Below, piece after piece: positions 25,982 to 34,474 of a DNA stretch of 64,000 nt. Origin of the DNA: Caballeronia udeis (GTDB taxonomy: Bacteria; Pseudomonadota; Gammaproteobacteria; Burkholderiales; Burkholderiaceae). The stretch lies in contig NZ_FCOK02000042.1 in the NCBI RefSeq assembly GCF_001544555.2, forward strand, positions 16,714 to 80,713, in the 5' to 3' direction. Numbering within the stretch: the stretch's first letter is position 1; each line of letters starts with the position of its first letter. The translations under genes and the position numbers were made by a program. A model generated the notes under the pieces. It made no database searches. It saw only the letters and a list, made by a program, of their open reading frames with translations, and was not told where the DNA came from.

Positions 25982-27184
25982 ATGGCCAAGGTTTTATGCG
26001 TTTTATATGACGACCCCGTCGACGGTATGCCGAAGAAGTACGCCCGGGACGACATTCCCGCCATCACGAAGTATCACGACGGACAAAGCGCCCCGACACC
26101 GAAGGCAATCGACTTCAAGCCGGGCGAGTTGCTGGGCAGCGTATCCGGCGAACTGGGCTTGCGCAAGTTCCTCGAATCGCAGGGACATACGCTGGTTGTG
26201 ACGTCCGACAAGGACGGCCCCAACTCCACGTTCGAGCGTGAACTGGAAGACGCCGAGATCGTCATTTCGCAGCCGTTCTGGCCGGCGTACCTGACCGCCG
26301 AGCGGATTGCCCGCGCCCCAAAGCTCAAGCTCGCGCTGACAGCAGGCATTGGCTCGGATCACGTTGATTTGCAGGCGGCGATCAATCGCGGTATCACCGT
26401 AGCCGAAGTGACTTTTTGCAACAGCATCAGCGTGGCGGAGCATGTCGTCATGATGATCCTGTCGCAGGTCCGGAATTATCTGCCGTCGCATGAGTGGGTC
26501 AAGAAGGGCGGCTGGAATATCGCGGATTGCGTTTCGCGCGCATACGATCTCGAAGGGATGAACGTGGGTACCGTGGCGGCGGGGCGCATTGGCGCGGCGG
26601 TGCTGCGCCGCCTCAAACCCTTCGACGTCAAGCTTCACTATACGGACCGGCATCGTCTGCCGGAACAGGTCGAGCGCGAGCTTGGCGCCACCTGGCATCC
26701 GACTGCTGAATCGATGGCGCGTGTCTGCGATATCGTGACGATCAACTGTCCGTTGCACCCGGAAACGGAGCATCTTTTCGACGAGAAGATGATCAGCAAA
26801 ATGAAGCGCGGTGCTTACATCATCAACACCGCACGCGGGAAGATCGTGGATCGCGACGCCGTGGTGCGTGCGCTGGAATCAGGTCAACTGGCGGGCTATG
26901 CAGGCGATGTGTGGTTCCCGCAACCGGCCCCGAGCGATCATCCGTGGCGCACCATGCCGCATCAGGGCATGACGCCGCACACGTCAGGCACCACGCTCTC
27001 CGCTCAGGCGCGTTACGCCGCTGGCACACGCGAGATTCTCGAGTGCTGGTTCGCGAAGCAACCCATTCGCGAAGAGTACCTGATCGTCGATGGCGGACGC
27101 CTCGCCGGAGTGGGCGCGCACTCATACAGCGCGGGCAATGCGACGACGGGCTCCGAAGAGGCGGCCCGCTTCAAGAAGGCATAA
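25982..27184 (+). CDS. fdh: NAD-dependent formate dehydrogenase
   Basis: Cytoplasmic D-2-hydroxyacid-dehydrogenase-fold enzyme of 400 residues that oxidises formate to CO2 with NAD+. Diagnostic features are the substrate loop SQPFWPAYLTAERI, the variant dinucleotide motif GTVAAGRIG, the catalytic Arg region in INTARGKIVDRD and the His in TPHTSGTTLSAQ. The length and C-terminal tail match bacterial metal-free FDH (as in Pseudomonas sp. 101), not the molybdenum enzyme. ATG 25982 follows GGAGTGAGACAGTC. It could recover energy from formate released by one-carbon or oxalate metabolism. Confidence 0.92.
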   Translation: MAKVLCVLYDDPVDGMPKKYARDDIPAITKYHDGQSAPTPKAIDFKPGELLGSVSGELGLRKFLESQGHTLVVTSDKDGPNSTFERELEDAEIVISQPFWPAYLTAERIARAPKLKLALTAGIGSDHVDLQAAINRGITVAEVTFCNSISVAEHVVMMILSQVRNYLPSHEWVKKGGWNIADCVSRAYDLEGMNVGTVAAGRIGAAVLRRLKPFDVKLHYTDRHRLPEQVERELGATWHPTAESMARVCDIVTINCPLHPETEHLFDEKMISKMKRGAYIINTARGKIVDRDAVVRALESGQLAGYAGDVWFPQPAPSDHPWRTMPHQGMTPHTSGTTLSAQARYAAGTREILECWFAKQPIREEYLIVDGGRLAGVGAHSYSAGNATTGSEEAARFKKA

Positions 27185-27249
27185 CGCCGTGGGCACGCTG
27201 GCCCGGTTGTTGAGGGTCGGCGTGCGCATTTCCATGGGCTCTAAATAAG

Positions 27250-27753
27250 ATGAACGAACAGATCGCCCGCGCGGCGCCCGCAGTTCCTCTGGCGCCGTTT
27301 AAACAAGCGGCATTCGGTTTCTTAGGTGGTTTTCTGGCGATTGGTGTGATCTCCCTGCTCGGGCACCTGACGAGCAGCCCCTTGGTGATCGCGCCATTCG
27401 GTGCGTCGAGCGTCCTGTTATTTGGCGCGCCCGATAGTGCATTCGCTCAGCCTCGCAACCTTGTATTCGGGCATCTGCTTTCCACTGCGGTGGGTTTGGC
27501 GGTGTATTGGTTTGCTGGTCCGGGGATATGGCAAATGGCGCTGTCCGTTGGGCTTGCCATTGGTTTGATGCAGCTTGCGCGATGCGTGCACCCTCCTGCG
27601 GGCGCTGATCCGCTGGTGATCATGCTTAGCGGCAATGCTTCGGTGGGGTTCTTTTTTGCCCCGGTGCTGAGCGGTGTTTGCCTGCTGCTGGTTATTGCAT
27701 TGTTGTTCAATAACGTCGTGCGCGGCCGGCGATGGCCCGAGCGATGGTTGTGA
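27250..27753 (+). CDS. HPP family integral membrane protein
   Basis: Membrane protein of 167 residues with four hydrophobic segments and the family's His-Pro-Pro motif in CVHPPAGADPLVIM. FGASSVLLFGAP is also typical. HPP proteins have been linked to nitrite transport in plastids and cyanobacteria; in proteobacteria the substrate is unknown. It starts 65 bp after the formate dehydrogenase gene on the same strand and may be co-transcribed. A perfect 30 bp palindrome follows 9 bp after its stop. Confidence 0.85.
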   Translation: MNEQIARAAPAVPLAPFKQAAFGFLGGFLAIGVISLLGHLTSSPLVIAPFGASSVLLFGAPDSAFAQPRNLVFGHLLSTAVGLAVYWFAGPGIWQMALSVGLAIGLMQLARCVHPPAGADPLVIMLSGNASVGFFFAPVLSGVCLLLVIALLFNNVVRGRRWPERWL

Positions 27754-27762
27754 CCTGGCGGC

Positions 27763-27792
27763 CCGGTAGCGGCAACGCGTTGCCGCTACCGG
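27763..27792. terminator. Perfect 30 bp palindrome, likely bidirectional terminator
   Basis: CCGGTAGCGGCAACG at 27763-27777 is followed directly by its exact reverse complement CGTTGCCGCTACCGG at 27778-27792. It sits between the convergent HPP and class II aldolase genes. No T run follows on either strand, so it is either a Rho-assisted stem or an mRNA-stabilising end. The location between convergent genes supports a 3' end role. Confidence 0.6.
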
Positions 27793-27816
27793 CTAAGCGC
27801 ATGTTCACGCTTAAGC

Positions 27817-28605
27817 TTATTGCTCGAACCCGTTTCGCTGGTTACGCAATATTCGAATCGAGCTGTTCAGGTGCGCGCGGGCGCTTTCTGCATCGCCCAA
27901 GCGCATTTGTTCATACGTGCGCTGTGCGACTTCGTGCGGTACGGGCTTGAGCGGCTGGTTGCTGCTCATGGCCTTGAGCTGAACCTCCGCGGCGCGCTCA
28001 AGATAATAGAGGTCGTCCCAGGCCTCCGCGATGCTGGCGCCCGCCACCATCACGCCGTGGTTCTTCAGGAACAGGATGTCGGCGTCGCCCATTGCTTCAG
28101 CAATACGATCTCCCTCCGACTCATCCAGGGCCAGGCCGTTGTAATTCTCATCAACGGCAGTGCGGCCATAGAACTTCAGCGCCGTTTGCCCAAGCCACAA
28201 CAGAGGGGGGCCTTCGATCAGGCACAAGGCCGTTGCGTTCGGCATATGCGTGTGGAAAGCGGCCTTCACCCGCGGTTTCGATCGATGCAAACGGGCGTGG
28301 ATATAAAACGCAGTGGCTTCCGGCTGACCTTCACCGGCTATCAAGTGCCCCTCGAAATCGCATACGAGCAGGCGTGACGCAGTGATCTCGCTAAATGCAT
28401 AACCATAGGGATTGACGAGAAACAGGTCGTCGTGCCCGGGCACGACAGCCGAGAAATGATTGCAGACGCCTTCCTCGTAACCCCGTTGCGCCGCAAGCTG
28501 GAAGCACGCGGCAAGCTCCAGACGCGCCTGCATGACGGCGTCGGAATCGAGCCTTGCGATATGCGAGAGAGCGGGGGCGCCAGCGACTGAAAGCGAGTGA
28601 GCCAT
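27817..28605 (-). CDS. Class II aldolase/adducin family protein (first copy)
   Basis: Protein of 262 residues with the zinc-aldolase pattern: NHFSAVVPG near residue 50, metal-binding HTHMPNATAL around 110, a Glu in GQPEATAF and a third His in FLKNHGVMVAG. The family includes fuculose-phosphate aldolase, ribulose-phosphate epimerase and decarboxylase-like members. It is translated just after a haloacid-dehalogenase gene on the same strand (22 bp gap), so the two likely act together. A second aldolase of the same branch lies at 56526. Confidence 0.82.
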   Translation of the reverse strand: MAHSLSVAGAPALSHIARLDSDAVMQARLELAACFQLAAQRGYEEGVCNHFSAVVPGHDDLFLVNPYGYAFSEITASRLLVCDFEGHLIAGEGQPEATAFYIHARLHRSKPRVKAAFHTHMPNATALCLIEGPPLLWLGQTALKFYGRTAVDENYNGLALDESEGDRIAEAMGDADILFLKNHGVMVAGASIAEAWDDLYYLERAAEVQLKAMSSNQPLKPVPHEVAQRTYEQMRLGDAESARAHLNSSIRILRNQRNGFEQ

Positions 28606-28627
28606 GATGATTGATTACCTTGAAAAT

Positions 28628-29341
28628 TTACCAGCCGAGTCTGTTGAATAGCACGGGTACCTGATTGAGCGTTGCAGGCGTAGCATCGGGAGTGTAATCC
28701 GGCAGCACCGCGCGGCCGGTACCACGATCGATCCACACGCAGCGAAAGCCGACCTCGCGAGCGGCCGCATGATCGAGATGCGGGCTGGCGCAAATATGGA
28801 CAACCTCGTCCCTGGTCACGCCAAGCGAGTCAAAAGCATAATCGAATATTTTCCGCGATGGTTTGTACGCACCGGCCTGCTGCGCCGTGACGACACGATC
28901 GATCAACCCGCCAAGTTGCGCAACATTCCCGGCGATGATCTCATCATCCGTATTCGACACGATACACAAACGATAACCCGCCTCCTTAAGCTGCTTCAAA
29001 GCACCAGTCACTTCGGGAAAGGGCGGCATGGCGGAGATGCTGTCTGTCAGAGCGCGGGCGTCGTCTGCGTCGCTTTGCAAGCCTAGCTCATTGAGTGCAA
29101 GACGTAACGCATCCGCGGTTACGCTACGGAACGACCGATGCGGCGATGTTTGCTCAAGCGCATGTTCATGCCGGTCATAGATGCTGATAAACCGGGCCGG
29201 ATCGACAGCCTCCGTTTGCTTGGCGGACAGGATGCCCCGGACGGCTGCTTGCAATCCTTCGTCCCACTGGATCAGCGTGCCGTAGCAGTCGAAGGTGAGC
29301 CACTGCGGTCGGCGGGTGCGTTCAAGCGCGCTAAGAGCCAT
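28628..29341 (-). CDS. HAD superfamily type II haloacid dehalogenase-like hydrolase
   Basis: Hydrolase of 237 residues with the nucleophile motif FDCYGTLIQW at the N-terminus, a conserved Ser/Thr in CIVSNTDDE, Lys in YKPSRKIFDYAF and an acid in HICASPHLDH. The gap after the first Asp (DCYGT) fits L-2-haloacid dehalogenases rather than phosphatases, which usually have DxD. It is co-directional with the class II aldolase and opposite to the LysR gene at 29481, which probably controls both. Confidence 0.8.
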   Translation of the reverse strand: MALSALERTRRPQWLTFDCYGTLIQWDEGLQAAVRGILSAKQTEAVDPARFISIYDRHEHALEQTSPHRSFRSVTADALRLALNELGLQSDADDARALTDSISAMPPFPEVTGALKQLKEAGYRLCIVSNTDDEIIAGNVAQLGGLIDRVVTAQQAGAYKPSRKIFDYAFDSLGVTRDEVVHICASPHLDHAAAREVGFRCVWIDRGTGRAVLPDYTPDATPATLNQVPVLFNRLGW

Positions 29342-29480
29342 GGTTTGTTCGCCTGGTGAAGTGACGTAAATGAGTGACTGAGCTCAATTGATGCCGCAAG
29401 CGTAGATGGGTTGATCGATATTTGGAAATTAAATTAAACTCTAAAGGTCAATCGAAATTCAAATAACGCGGCGGTCGCTC

Positions 29481-30320
29481 ATGCTAGATCTCGAGTTGTT
29501 GAACACCCTGGTTTGCGTGGTCGACGAAGGCAGCTTTACGCGTGCCGGCGAACGCGTGCATCGGACCCAGTCGACCGTGAGCCAGCAGATCCGCAAGCTT
29601 GAGGCAGCGGTCGGACGTACGCTGCTGCTGCGTGACCGGACTGGTAATCACGTGAGCGCGACGGAGCATGGAGAGTTGCTCGCGCACTATGCGCGGCGGC
29701 TGCTTGCGTTGTCGAGGGAGGCGCAGGACGCGTTGACCAGCGACGTAGCGCTCGAACCGGTACGCATTGGCGTACCTGAGGATTTCGACGCGCGGCGCAT
29801 GTCGGCCATGCTGTCGGGCTTTGTGAAAATGAAACCCGGCGTGCGGCTTGAAACAGTAAGCGGCATGAGCGTCGATCTCCAGCGCAAGCTGGCGGCGGGC
29901 GAGGTCGAGATTGCGCTGCTCAAGCGCGAGCCGGGTAGCGGAGAGTGCCTGGCGTCGTGGCCCGAGTCGCTGGTGTGGGTAAAAGGAGAAGGCGTTGAAC
30001 TGACGGACGAACCGATCCCGCTAGCTTTGTTTCCACAAGGGTGTGTGTACAGGCAGCGTGCCATCCGCGGCCTGGACAAAGCGCGCCGGCGCTGGCGCGT
30101 GGCTTTCGGCAGTCATAGCCTGACCGGCATCCAGGCGGCTGTTTCATCGGGGCTCGGGGTGTCGGTCTTGCCCACCACCGCCCTGCTTCCCGAGCACCGC
30201 ATCTGCACGGGGTTGCCGGACTTGCCGCCAACCGAGCTTGCATTGGTGAGCTCGGGCGGCGCGCTTAATGCGGTCCAGCAGGCATTGATCGAATTTCTGC
30301 GTGCAGAGATCAAGGCTTAG
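29481..30320 (+). CDS. LysR family transcriptional regulator
   Basis: Protein of 279 residues. Helix-turn-helix: GSFTRAGERVHRTQSTVSQQ in the first 40 residues. The effector domain starts near residue 90 (VRIGVPEDFDARR). It is divergent from the dehalogenase/aldolase pair with 139 bp between them, containing AT-rich sequence around 29425-29465. Its stop overlaps the 3' end of the racemase remnant by 4 bp on the opposite strand. Confidence 0.9.
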   Translation: MLDLELLNTLVCVVDEGSFTRAGERVHRTQSTVSQQIRKLEAAVGRTLLLRDRTGNHVSATEHGELLAHYARRLLALSREAQDALTSDVALEPVRIGVPEDFDARRMSAMLSGFVKMKPGVRLETVSGMSVDLQRKLAAGEVEIALLKREPGSGECLASWPESLVWVKGEGVELTDEPIPLALFPQGCVYRQRAIRGLDKARRRWRVAFGSHSLTGIQAAVSSGLGVSVLPTTALLPEHRICTGLPDLPPTELALVSSGGALNAVQQALIEFLRAEIKA

Positions 30321-30818
30321 TACAGGGCGTCGTCTAAGTGTGGTGCTCCTGATTCAACCTCCGGTTCTACCGCTCCCATGGCATACGCAACGCAGCGTTT
30401 CGCAAGAATATCCGCTGGATCCACTAACGTGATCGCCCGTCCGCCAGCACTTAGCCATTGAGCGCCGGGAAGCAGCAACGGCAACTCTGTACACCCGAGG
30501 ATCACAACGTCGATTCCTTCCTCGGCCAGGCCCTCCAGCGCTGCGCAGATATCGTCCATACACTGTCCGCTGACGAAACCCGCCTTCACCCCTGCCTCGC
30601 CATAGATCGCGTTCATCACCCTGTTCTGCAGCGCCGGACCGGGCAGGACCTGCCGCAAGCCTTGCGCGCCGGTACACACCGCTTGCCACCGTGCCCATGT
30701 CGAGCGCCTGGATACGCCGGCTGAAACCAGACTGCGTGACATTGCGAACCTCAGCGGCACGCGAGAAACTTTGGTACTGGGCAAGAGCAACAAAGTCCTC
30801 GATCCATTTAATCTCCAT
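30317..30818 (-). pseudogene. Chimeric remnant: LysR start joined to amino-acid racemase end
   Basis: From 30818 (ATG after AAGGGAG) the frame encodes a LysR N-terminus, MEIKWIEDFVALAQYQSFSR and SGFSRRIQALD, up to about 30700. It then runs into GTVASGVYRRA, which reads like Asp/Glu racemase. A further frameshift follows: the remaining racemase, with NRVMNAIYGEAGVKAGF and the catalytic GCTELPLLLPG, lies in another frame and stops at 30317. So two lesions are visible, a deletion fusing the 5' end of a regulator gene to the 3' half of a racemase gene, and a frameshift. Neither product can be functional. Confidence 0.8.
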
Positions 30819-31228
30819 ACCGCTCCCTTCCGGCTTCTCAAGGAGAAGCGAGTGTGTGCATATCGGTGACTCAACTAGCCATGTAATACCAGCCATGTAA
30901 TGAATCGCAAGAATTTGCCAAGCGCGCCCGGGCGAGTTCAAGCGAGTTGATCCAGTCGCTACGATTGTATGCGAGGGCAATTCAACTTACCGCCGCAAGC
31001 CAATGGCTAGCGAGTCTTAGGTGCGTCCAGGGTACTTAGGAGCGCAATCTGTTATTGCACTTCAATGGGAACGTGGCCGAAATTTGTTGACAAGCGTTAA
31101 GCGATATCTGAAACTCAATACCATGCTGAAGCTCACGTCCGTAGTGGTAATTAAACGAATGAACGCCCTGTGGGGTGCTTCATCGGGGACGTGTTTGCAT
31201 TAGAAATAGCTAAATATGCGCAAACACC
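30819..31228. other. Intergenic region ahead of a strong terminator; possible small RNA
   Basis: No protein with family features is encoded here. A TTGACA hexamer occurs at 31087-31092 on the plus strand, but no good -10 element stands at the expected distance. Because the downstream terminator (31229-31262) has no coding sequence in front of it, a short non-coding transcript or a leader transcript may be made from this region. Confidence 0.35.
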
Positions 31229-31262
31229 AGGCCCTACCGAAAAACGGTTGGGCCTTTTTTTT
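31229..31262 (+). terminator. Intrinsic terminator with U tract
   Basis: AGGCCCTACCG at 31229-31239 pairs with CGGTTGGGCCT at 31245-31255 (11 positions, one T-T mismatch) around a five-A loop, followed by a run of eight T at 31255-31262. This is the clearest rho-independent terminator seen in the window. It stands 40 bp before the DUF2917 gene and after no protein gene on its strand. Confidence 0.85.
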
Positions 31263-31302
31263 GTGGTGCCTCCGTCTTTCGGTTTAATTGACGGAGAAGA
31301 TG

Positions 31303-31689
31303 ATGGTTGGATCAAACGATCGGTTTGTTTTTCGAGCGGCGCATGAAACCTCGGCTTCAGCGCATGCACTGTTGCCGGAGATGGTCGTTCGTTTTGTTCT
31401 GCAGCCGGGCCAGACCGCCTCATGGCGCGTGCAGTCGGACTCCGAGTTGCGCGTGGGAACGGCAAGGGTCTGGGTTACGCGCATTTTCTCGCCCTACGAC
31501 CACTGGCTGCAAACGGGTGACGTACTTCGCTTGACGCGAGGAGAGCGCATCTGGCTAAGCACCGACGCCAACATAGCGGCGGAGATTTCGTTGACAAGCG
31601 CGTATGCTGTTGCACGCAGACCGCTATTCAAGTGGGTCGAGTGGCTAAGAAATTGCATCGCTGATATTTCTCTATTGCGATCGCGCTAG
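31303..31689 (+). CDS. DUF2917 domain-containing protein
   Basis: Small protein of 128 residues, mostly beta strand, matching the DUF2917 pattern: FVLQPGQTASWRV near residue 30, GTARVWVTR and HWLQTGDVLRLTRGERIWLS. Such proteins are common in Burkholderiales and resemble a small cupin-like barrel; no function is established. ATG 31303 is chosen because GGAG stands six bases upstream, rather than TTG 31288 or ATG 31300. It follows a terminator and may be regulated by it. Confidence 0.7.
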   Translation: MVGSNDRFVFRAAHETSASAHALLPEMVVRFVLQPGQTASWRVQSDSELRVGTARVWVTRIFSPYDHWLQTGDVLRLTRGERIWLSTDANIAAEISLTSAYAVARRPLFKWVEWLRNCIADISLLRSR

Positions 31690-31808
31690 TCGCTTAGCTT
31701 CTTAGCGGCTTAGCGACTTGGCGGCCGGTCCTATTCCGGCCGCCGGTCAGGGAACTGGCGACGAATGAATAGCCAGGGTCAACGGCATCAGACTTAAGGG
31801 GACATTTC

Positions 31809-32459
31809 ATGCTTCAGGTTTGGGGGCGGCGCAATTCGTCCAACGTTCAGAAGGTCATGTGGCTGATCGGCGAGCTTGATTTACCGCATGAGCATATTCC
31901 CGCTGGGGGGAGCTTCGGCCTGACGCAGAGCGCCGGGTTCCTGGCCATGAATCCGCACGGGCGTGTGCCGGTCATTAAAGACAGCGACGGTACGATTGTG
32001 TGGGAGTCGCACAGCATCTTGCGATACCTGGCGGCGCGTTATGGCAGCCCGCGTTTCTGGAGTGACGACGCGGGTCAGCGGTCGCAGGTGGACCGCTGGA
32101 TGGACTGGTCCCAGAGCACCTTGCAGCCAGCCTTCCTGACGGGGGTGTTCTGGGCCTTTTACCGGACGCCGGAGGCTTTACGCAATGCGAAGAGCATTGA
32201 AGAGAACCTGGGTCGTTGCGCGCAGTATTTCCAGTTGCTCGACCGGGTGCTGGCCGAGCGGCCCTTTATTGCGGGAGACGATCTGAGCCTCGGCGATATC
32301 GCGGCAGGCTCCAACCTTTATCGTTATTTCGAACTGGATATCAAGCGTCCTGACGTTCCAAATGTGCAGGCCTGGTATGAACGGCTTCAGCTTCGCCCGG
32401 CGTTCCGCGAGCATGTGATGGTCCCGTTCGATGAATTGTTCGGGCGGCTCACTTTTTAG
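31809..32459 (+). CDS. Glutathione S-transferase family protein
   Basis: Protein of 216 residues. The thioredoxin-like N-terminal domain contains the Ser-rich active region WGRRNSSNVQKVMW and the glutathione-binding cis-Pro segment GRVPVIKDSDG followed by ESHSILRYLA. The all-helical C-terminal domain has the N-capping motif LSLGDIAAGS. ATG 31809 follows AAGGGGA. It probably conjugates or reduces electrophiles with glutathione in the cytoplasm; substrate unknown. Confidence 0.88.
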   Translation: MLQVWGRRNSSNVQKVMWLIGELDLPHEHIPAGGSFGLTQSAGFLAMNPHGRVPVIKDSDGTIVWESHSILRYLAARYGSPRFWSDDAGQRSQVDRWMDWSQSTLQPAFLTGVFWAFYRTPEALRNAKSIEENLGRCAQYFQLLDRVLAERPFIAGDDLSLGDIAAGSNLYRYFELDIKRPDVPNVQAWYERLQLRPAFREHVMVPFDELFGRLTF

Positions 32460-32501
32460 CAGGGTCACGCTGTCTTGAGACGGCAGGGCCCCAGGCAGAT
32501 G

Positions 32502-33422
32502 TCACTTGCGCTCGTGTATATGCTCGACCAGATAATCGATCAATGCCCGCACCTTGGGCGGCAGGAAGCGATTAGGCGGATACAGCAACCACACCGAGCC
32601 TACATAGGCCAGCGCTTCGAGGTCCCAGTCGGCGAGCACTTGCACGAGTTCGCCGCTCTCCAACGCTCCCATTGCGGTGAATTCCGGCAGGCTCGCAATG
32701 CCGAAATCCTGCTGCGCCGCTTCGAGTCGCGCGCCCGCATGATTCGCTATATATCGCCCGCTCACCTCTACGGTCTGTGTCTGAGTGCCGCGCCGAAACC
32801 GCCAGCGGTTGTCGTCGGCGGTTTCACCCAGATAGAGGCAGTCATGCTGCGCAAGATCGCGCGGGTGCGTGGGCGTACCGCGTGCACGCAGATATTCTGG
32901 CGACGCACACAGCACCCAGCGTACCGAACCGAGCCGCCGTCCCGCGAGACCGGGTGGCGGATGATTCGTCAGCCGGATCACGAGATCGAGATCGTTCTCG
33001 AGCGGATCGACCTCATGGTCCGCGTATAGCAACTGGAGATCGACCTCCTCATACATGCGCAAAAAACCCGGGACCAGCGGATGAATCACCGTTTTCGCGA
33101 AGGCTGTCGGCGCGCTCACGCTGACCTTCCCCTGCGGCCGGCCGACCAGCGAACCGGCTGCATCCACGGCGCCCGACGCGGCGCTCACGATGTCCCGGCA
33201 AAAGCGCACCACCTGCTCGCCCGATGCGGTCACCTTCACCTTGCGCGTGGACCGTTCGAGCAGCCGCGTGGCGAGCGCTTCCTCAAGACGTTTGATCTGG
33301 CGGCTGACCGTTGAGGGTGTGCTGCCGAGCTGGCGTGCGGCCACGGAAAAGTTGCCGGCATCGACAACGCGGGCGAATACGGCCATGTCGGGCAGCAACG
33401 CAAAGAGTTCTGTTGGATTCAT
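32502..33422 (-). CDS. LysR family transcriptional regulator
   Basis: Protein of 306 residues. The helix-turn-helix is GNFSVAARQLGSTPSTVSRQ near residues 22-41 and the effector domain begins around residue 95 (KVSVSAPTAFAKTVIHPLV). It is divergent from the EamA transporter gene at 33545 with 122 bp between them, which makes that exporter the likely target. Effector unknown. Confidence 0.9.
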   Translation of the reverse strand: MNPTELFALLPDMAVFARVVDAGNFSVAARQLGSTPSTVSRQIKRLEEALATRLLERSTRKVKVTASGEQVVRFCRDIVSAASGAVDAAGSLVGRPQGKVSVSAPTAFAKTVIHPLVPGFLRMYEEVDLQLLYADHEVDPLENDLDLVIRLTNHPPPGLAGRRLGSVRWVLCASPEYLRARGTPTHPRDLAQHDCLYLGETADDNRWRFRRGTQTQTVEVSGRYIANHAGARLEAAQQDFGIASLPEFTAMGALESGELVQVLADWDLEALAYVGSVWLLYPPNRFLPPKVRALIDYLVEHIHERK

Positions 33423-33544
33423 CGGGCCGTTGCGAGTGGGGCGCAGGATTAATGCATCTGCGACATAAAGGCTTTGCGCATGGACCCGATTATCGCTGCA
33501 CGCGCAACGCTCGACAATACGGACTTATCTCCCGAGGTCCGAAT

Positions 33545-34474
33545 ATGTCCAAGCAAGACCGCCTGCTCTTATTGTCCGACCTGATGCTGCTGGTGGTCGC
33601 GGTGGTCTGGGGCACCAGTTATGGAATCGTAAAGAGCGCGCTCGTGTTCTATCCGGTGCTGGGTCTGCTGACGCTGCGATTCGGCATTACGTTTGTCATG
33701 TTGTCGCCTGCGTTGCGCAGTTTGCGTCATGCCGACGTGCGTACCTTGCGCGGCGTATTCATTGCAGGCGTGCTGCTGCTGGGCATTTTCTTAAGCGAAA
33801 CCTTTGGGGTGCTGCTGACGCGCGCCTCCAATGCGGCGTTCCTGATCAGCCTGTGCGTGGTGCTGACGCCGCTGGTCGAGTGGATGATGCTCAAGCGCAG
33901 GCCCGGGAGGATTGAATGGGCGGCGGTGGCGCTATCGCTGTTGGGGGCATGGTTGCTTGCCGGAGACGGAGCGGTCGTGCTAAATCCAGGCGATGCGCTG
34001 ATCCTGCTGGCGGCCTTGCTGCGTGCGCTGAATGTCTGTGTGACGAAACGAGTGTTGCGTGACTCTACGCTGCCGCCTTTGTCAGTGACGGCCGTGCAGT
34101 CGGGTGTGGTCGCGTTTGGCAGTGCGGCTGTGGCGCTCGTATTCGCGCCGCAGCAGTGGCAGCACGTGCCGTCGTTTGCCGGGCACATGCCGTTTTGGGC
34201 CGGCGTGTTTTATCTGGTTTTTGCGTGCACGCTGTTTGCATTCTTCGCGCAGAACTACGCGATCAAGCGCAGCAGTCCAACCCGCGTTGCCTTGCTGATG
34301 GGGAGCGAACCAGCGTTCGGCGCGTTGTTTGCCTGGTTTTGGCTGGGTGAGAAGATATCGCTTGTTGCATGGGTCGGCGGCGGGTTGATTGTGGTGGCAT
34401 CCATGCTGGCGACAGTGCGCTGGCGCAAGGCGGTAACCGTTGGCGTTCCTCGTGCTTCAGAGGTTGTGTCTTGA
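33545..34474 (+). CDS. EamA/DMT family transporter
   Basis: Inner-membrane protein of 309 residues with ten hydrophobic segments in two EamA repeats; the first repeat starts LMLLVVAVVWGTSYGIVKSA and the second around VFYLVFACTLFAFFAQNY with the typical GSEPAFGALFAWFWLGE. Members export amino acids and other metabolites. ATG 33545 is chosen over the long upstream frame, which shadows the LysR gene. The last 18 bp overlap the convergent oxidoreductase gene. Confidence 0.87.
   Translation: MSKQDRLLLLSDLMLLVVAVVWGTSYGIVKSALVFYPVLGLLTLRFGITFVMLSPALRSLRHADVRTLRGVFIAGVLLLGIFLSETFGVLLTRASNAAFLISLCVVLTPLVEWMMLKRRPGRIEWAAVALSLLGAWLLAGDGAVVLNPGDALILLAALLRALNVCVTKRVLRDSTLPPLSVTAVQSGVVAFGSAAVALVFAPQQWQHVPSFAGHMPFWAGVFYLVFACTLFAFFAQNYAIKRSSPTRVALLMGSEPAFGALFAWFWLGEKISLVAWVGGGLIVVASMLATVRWRKAVTVGVPRASEVVS

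Noticed and set aside
31021..31203. 60-codon frame before the orphan terminator
   Set aside because: No ribosome site and no recognisable pattern; a non-coding transcript fits better.
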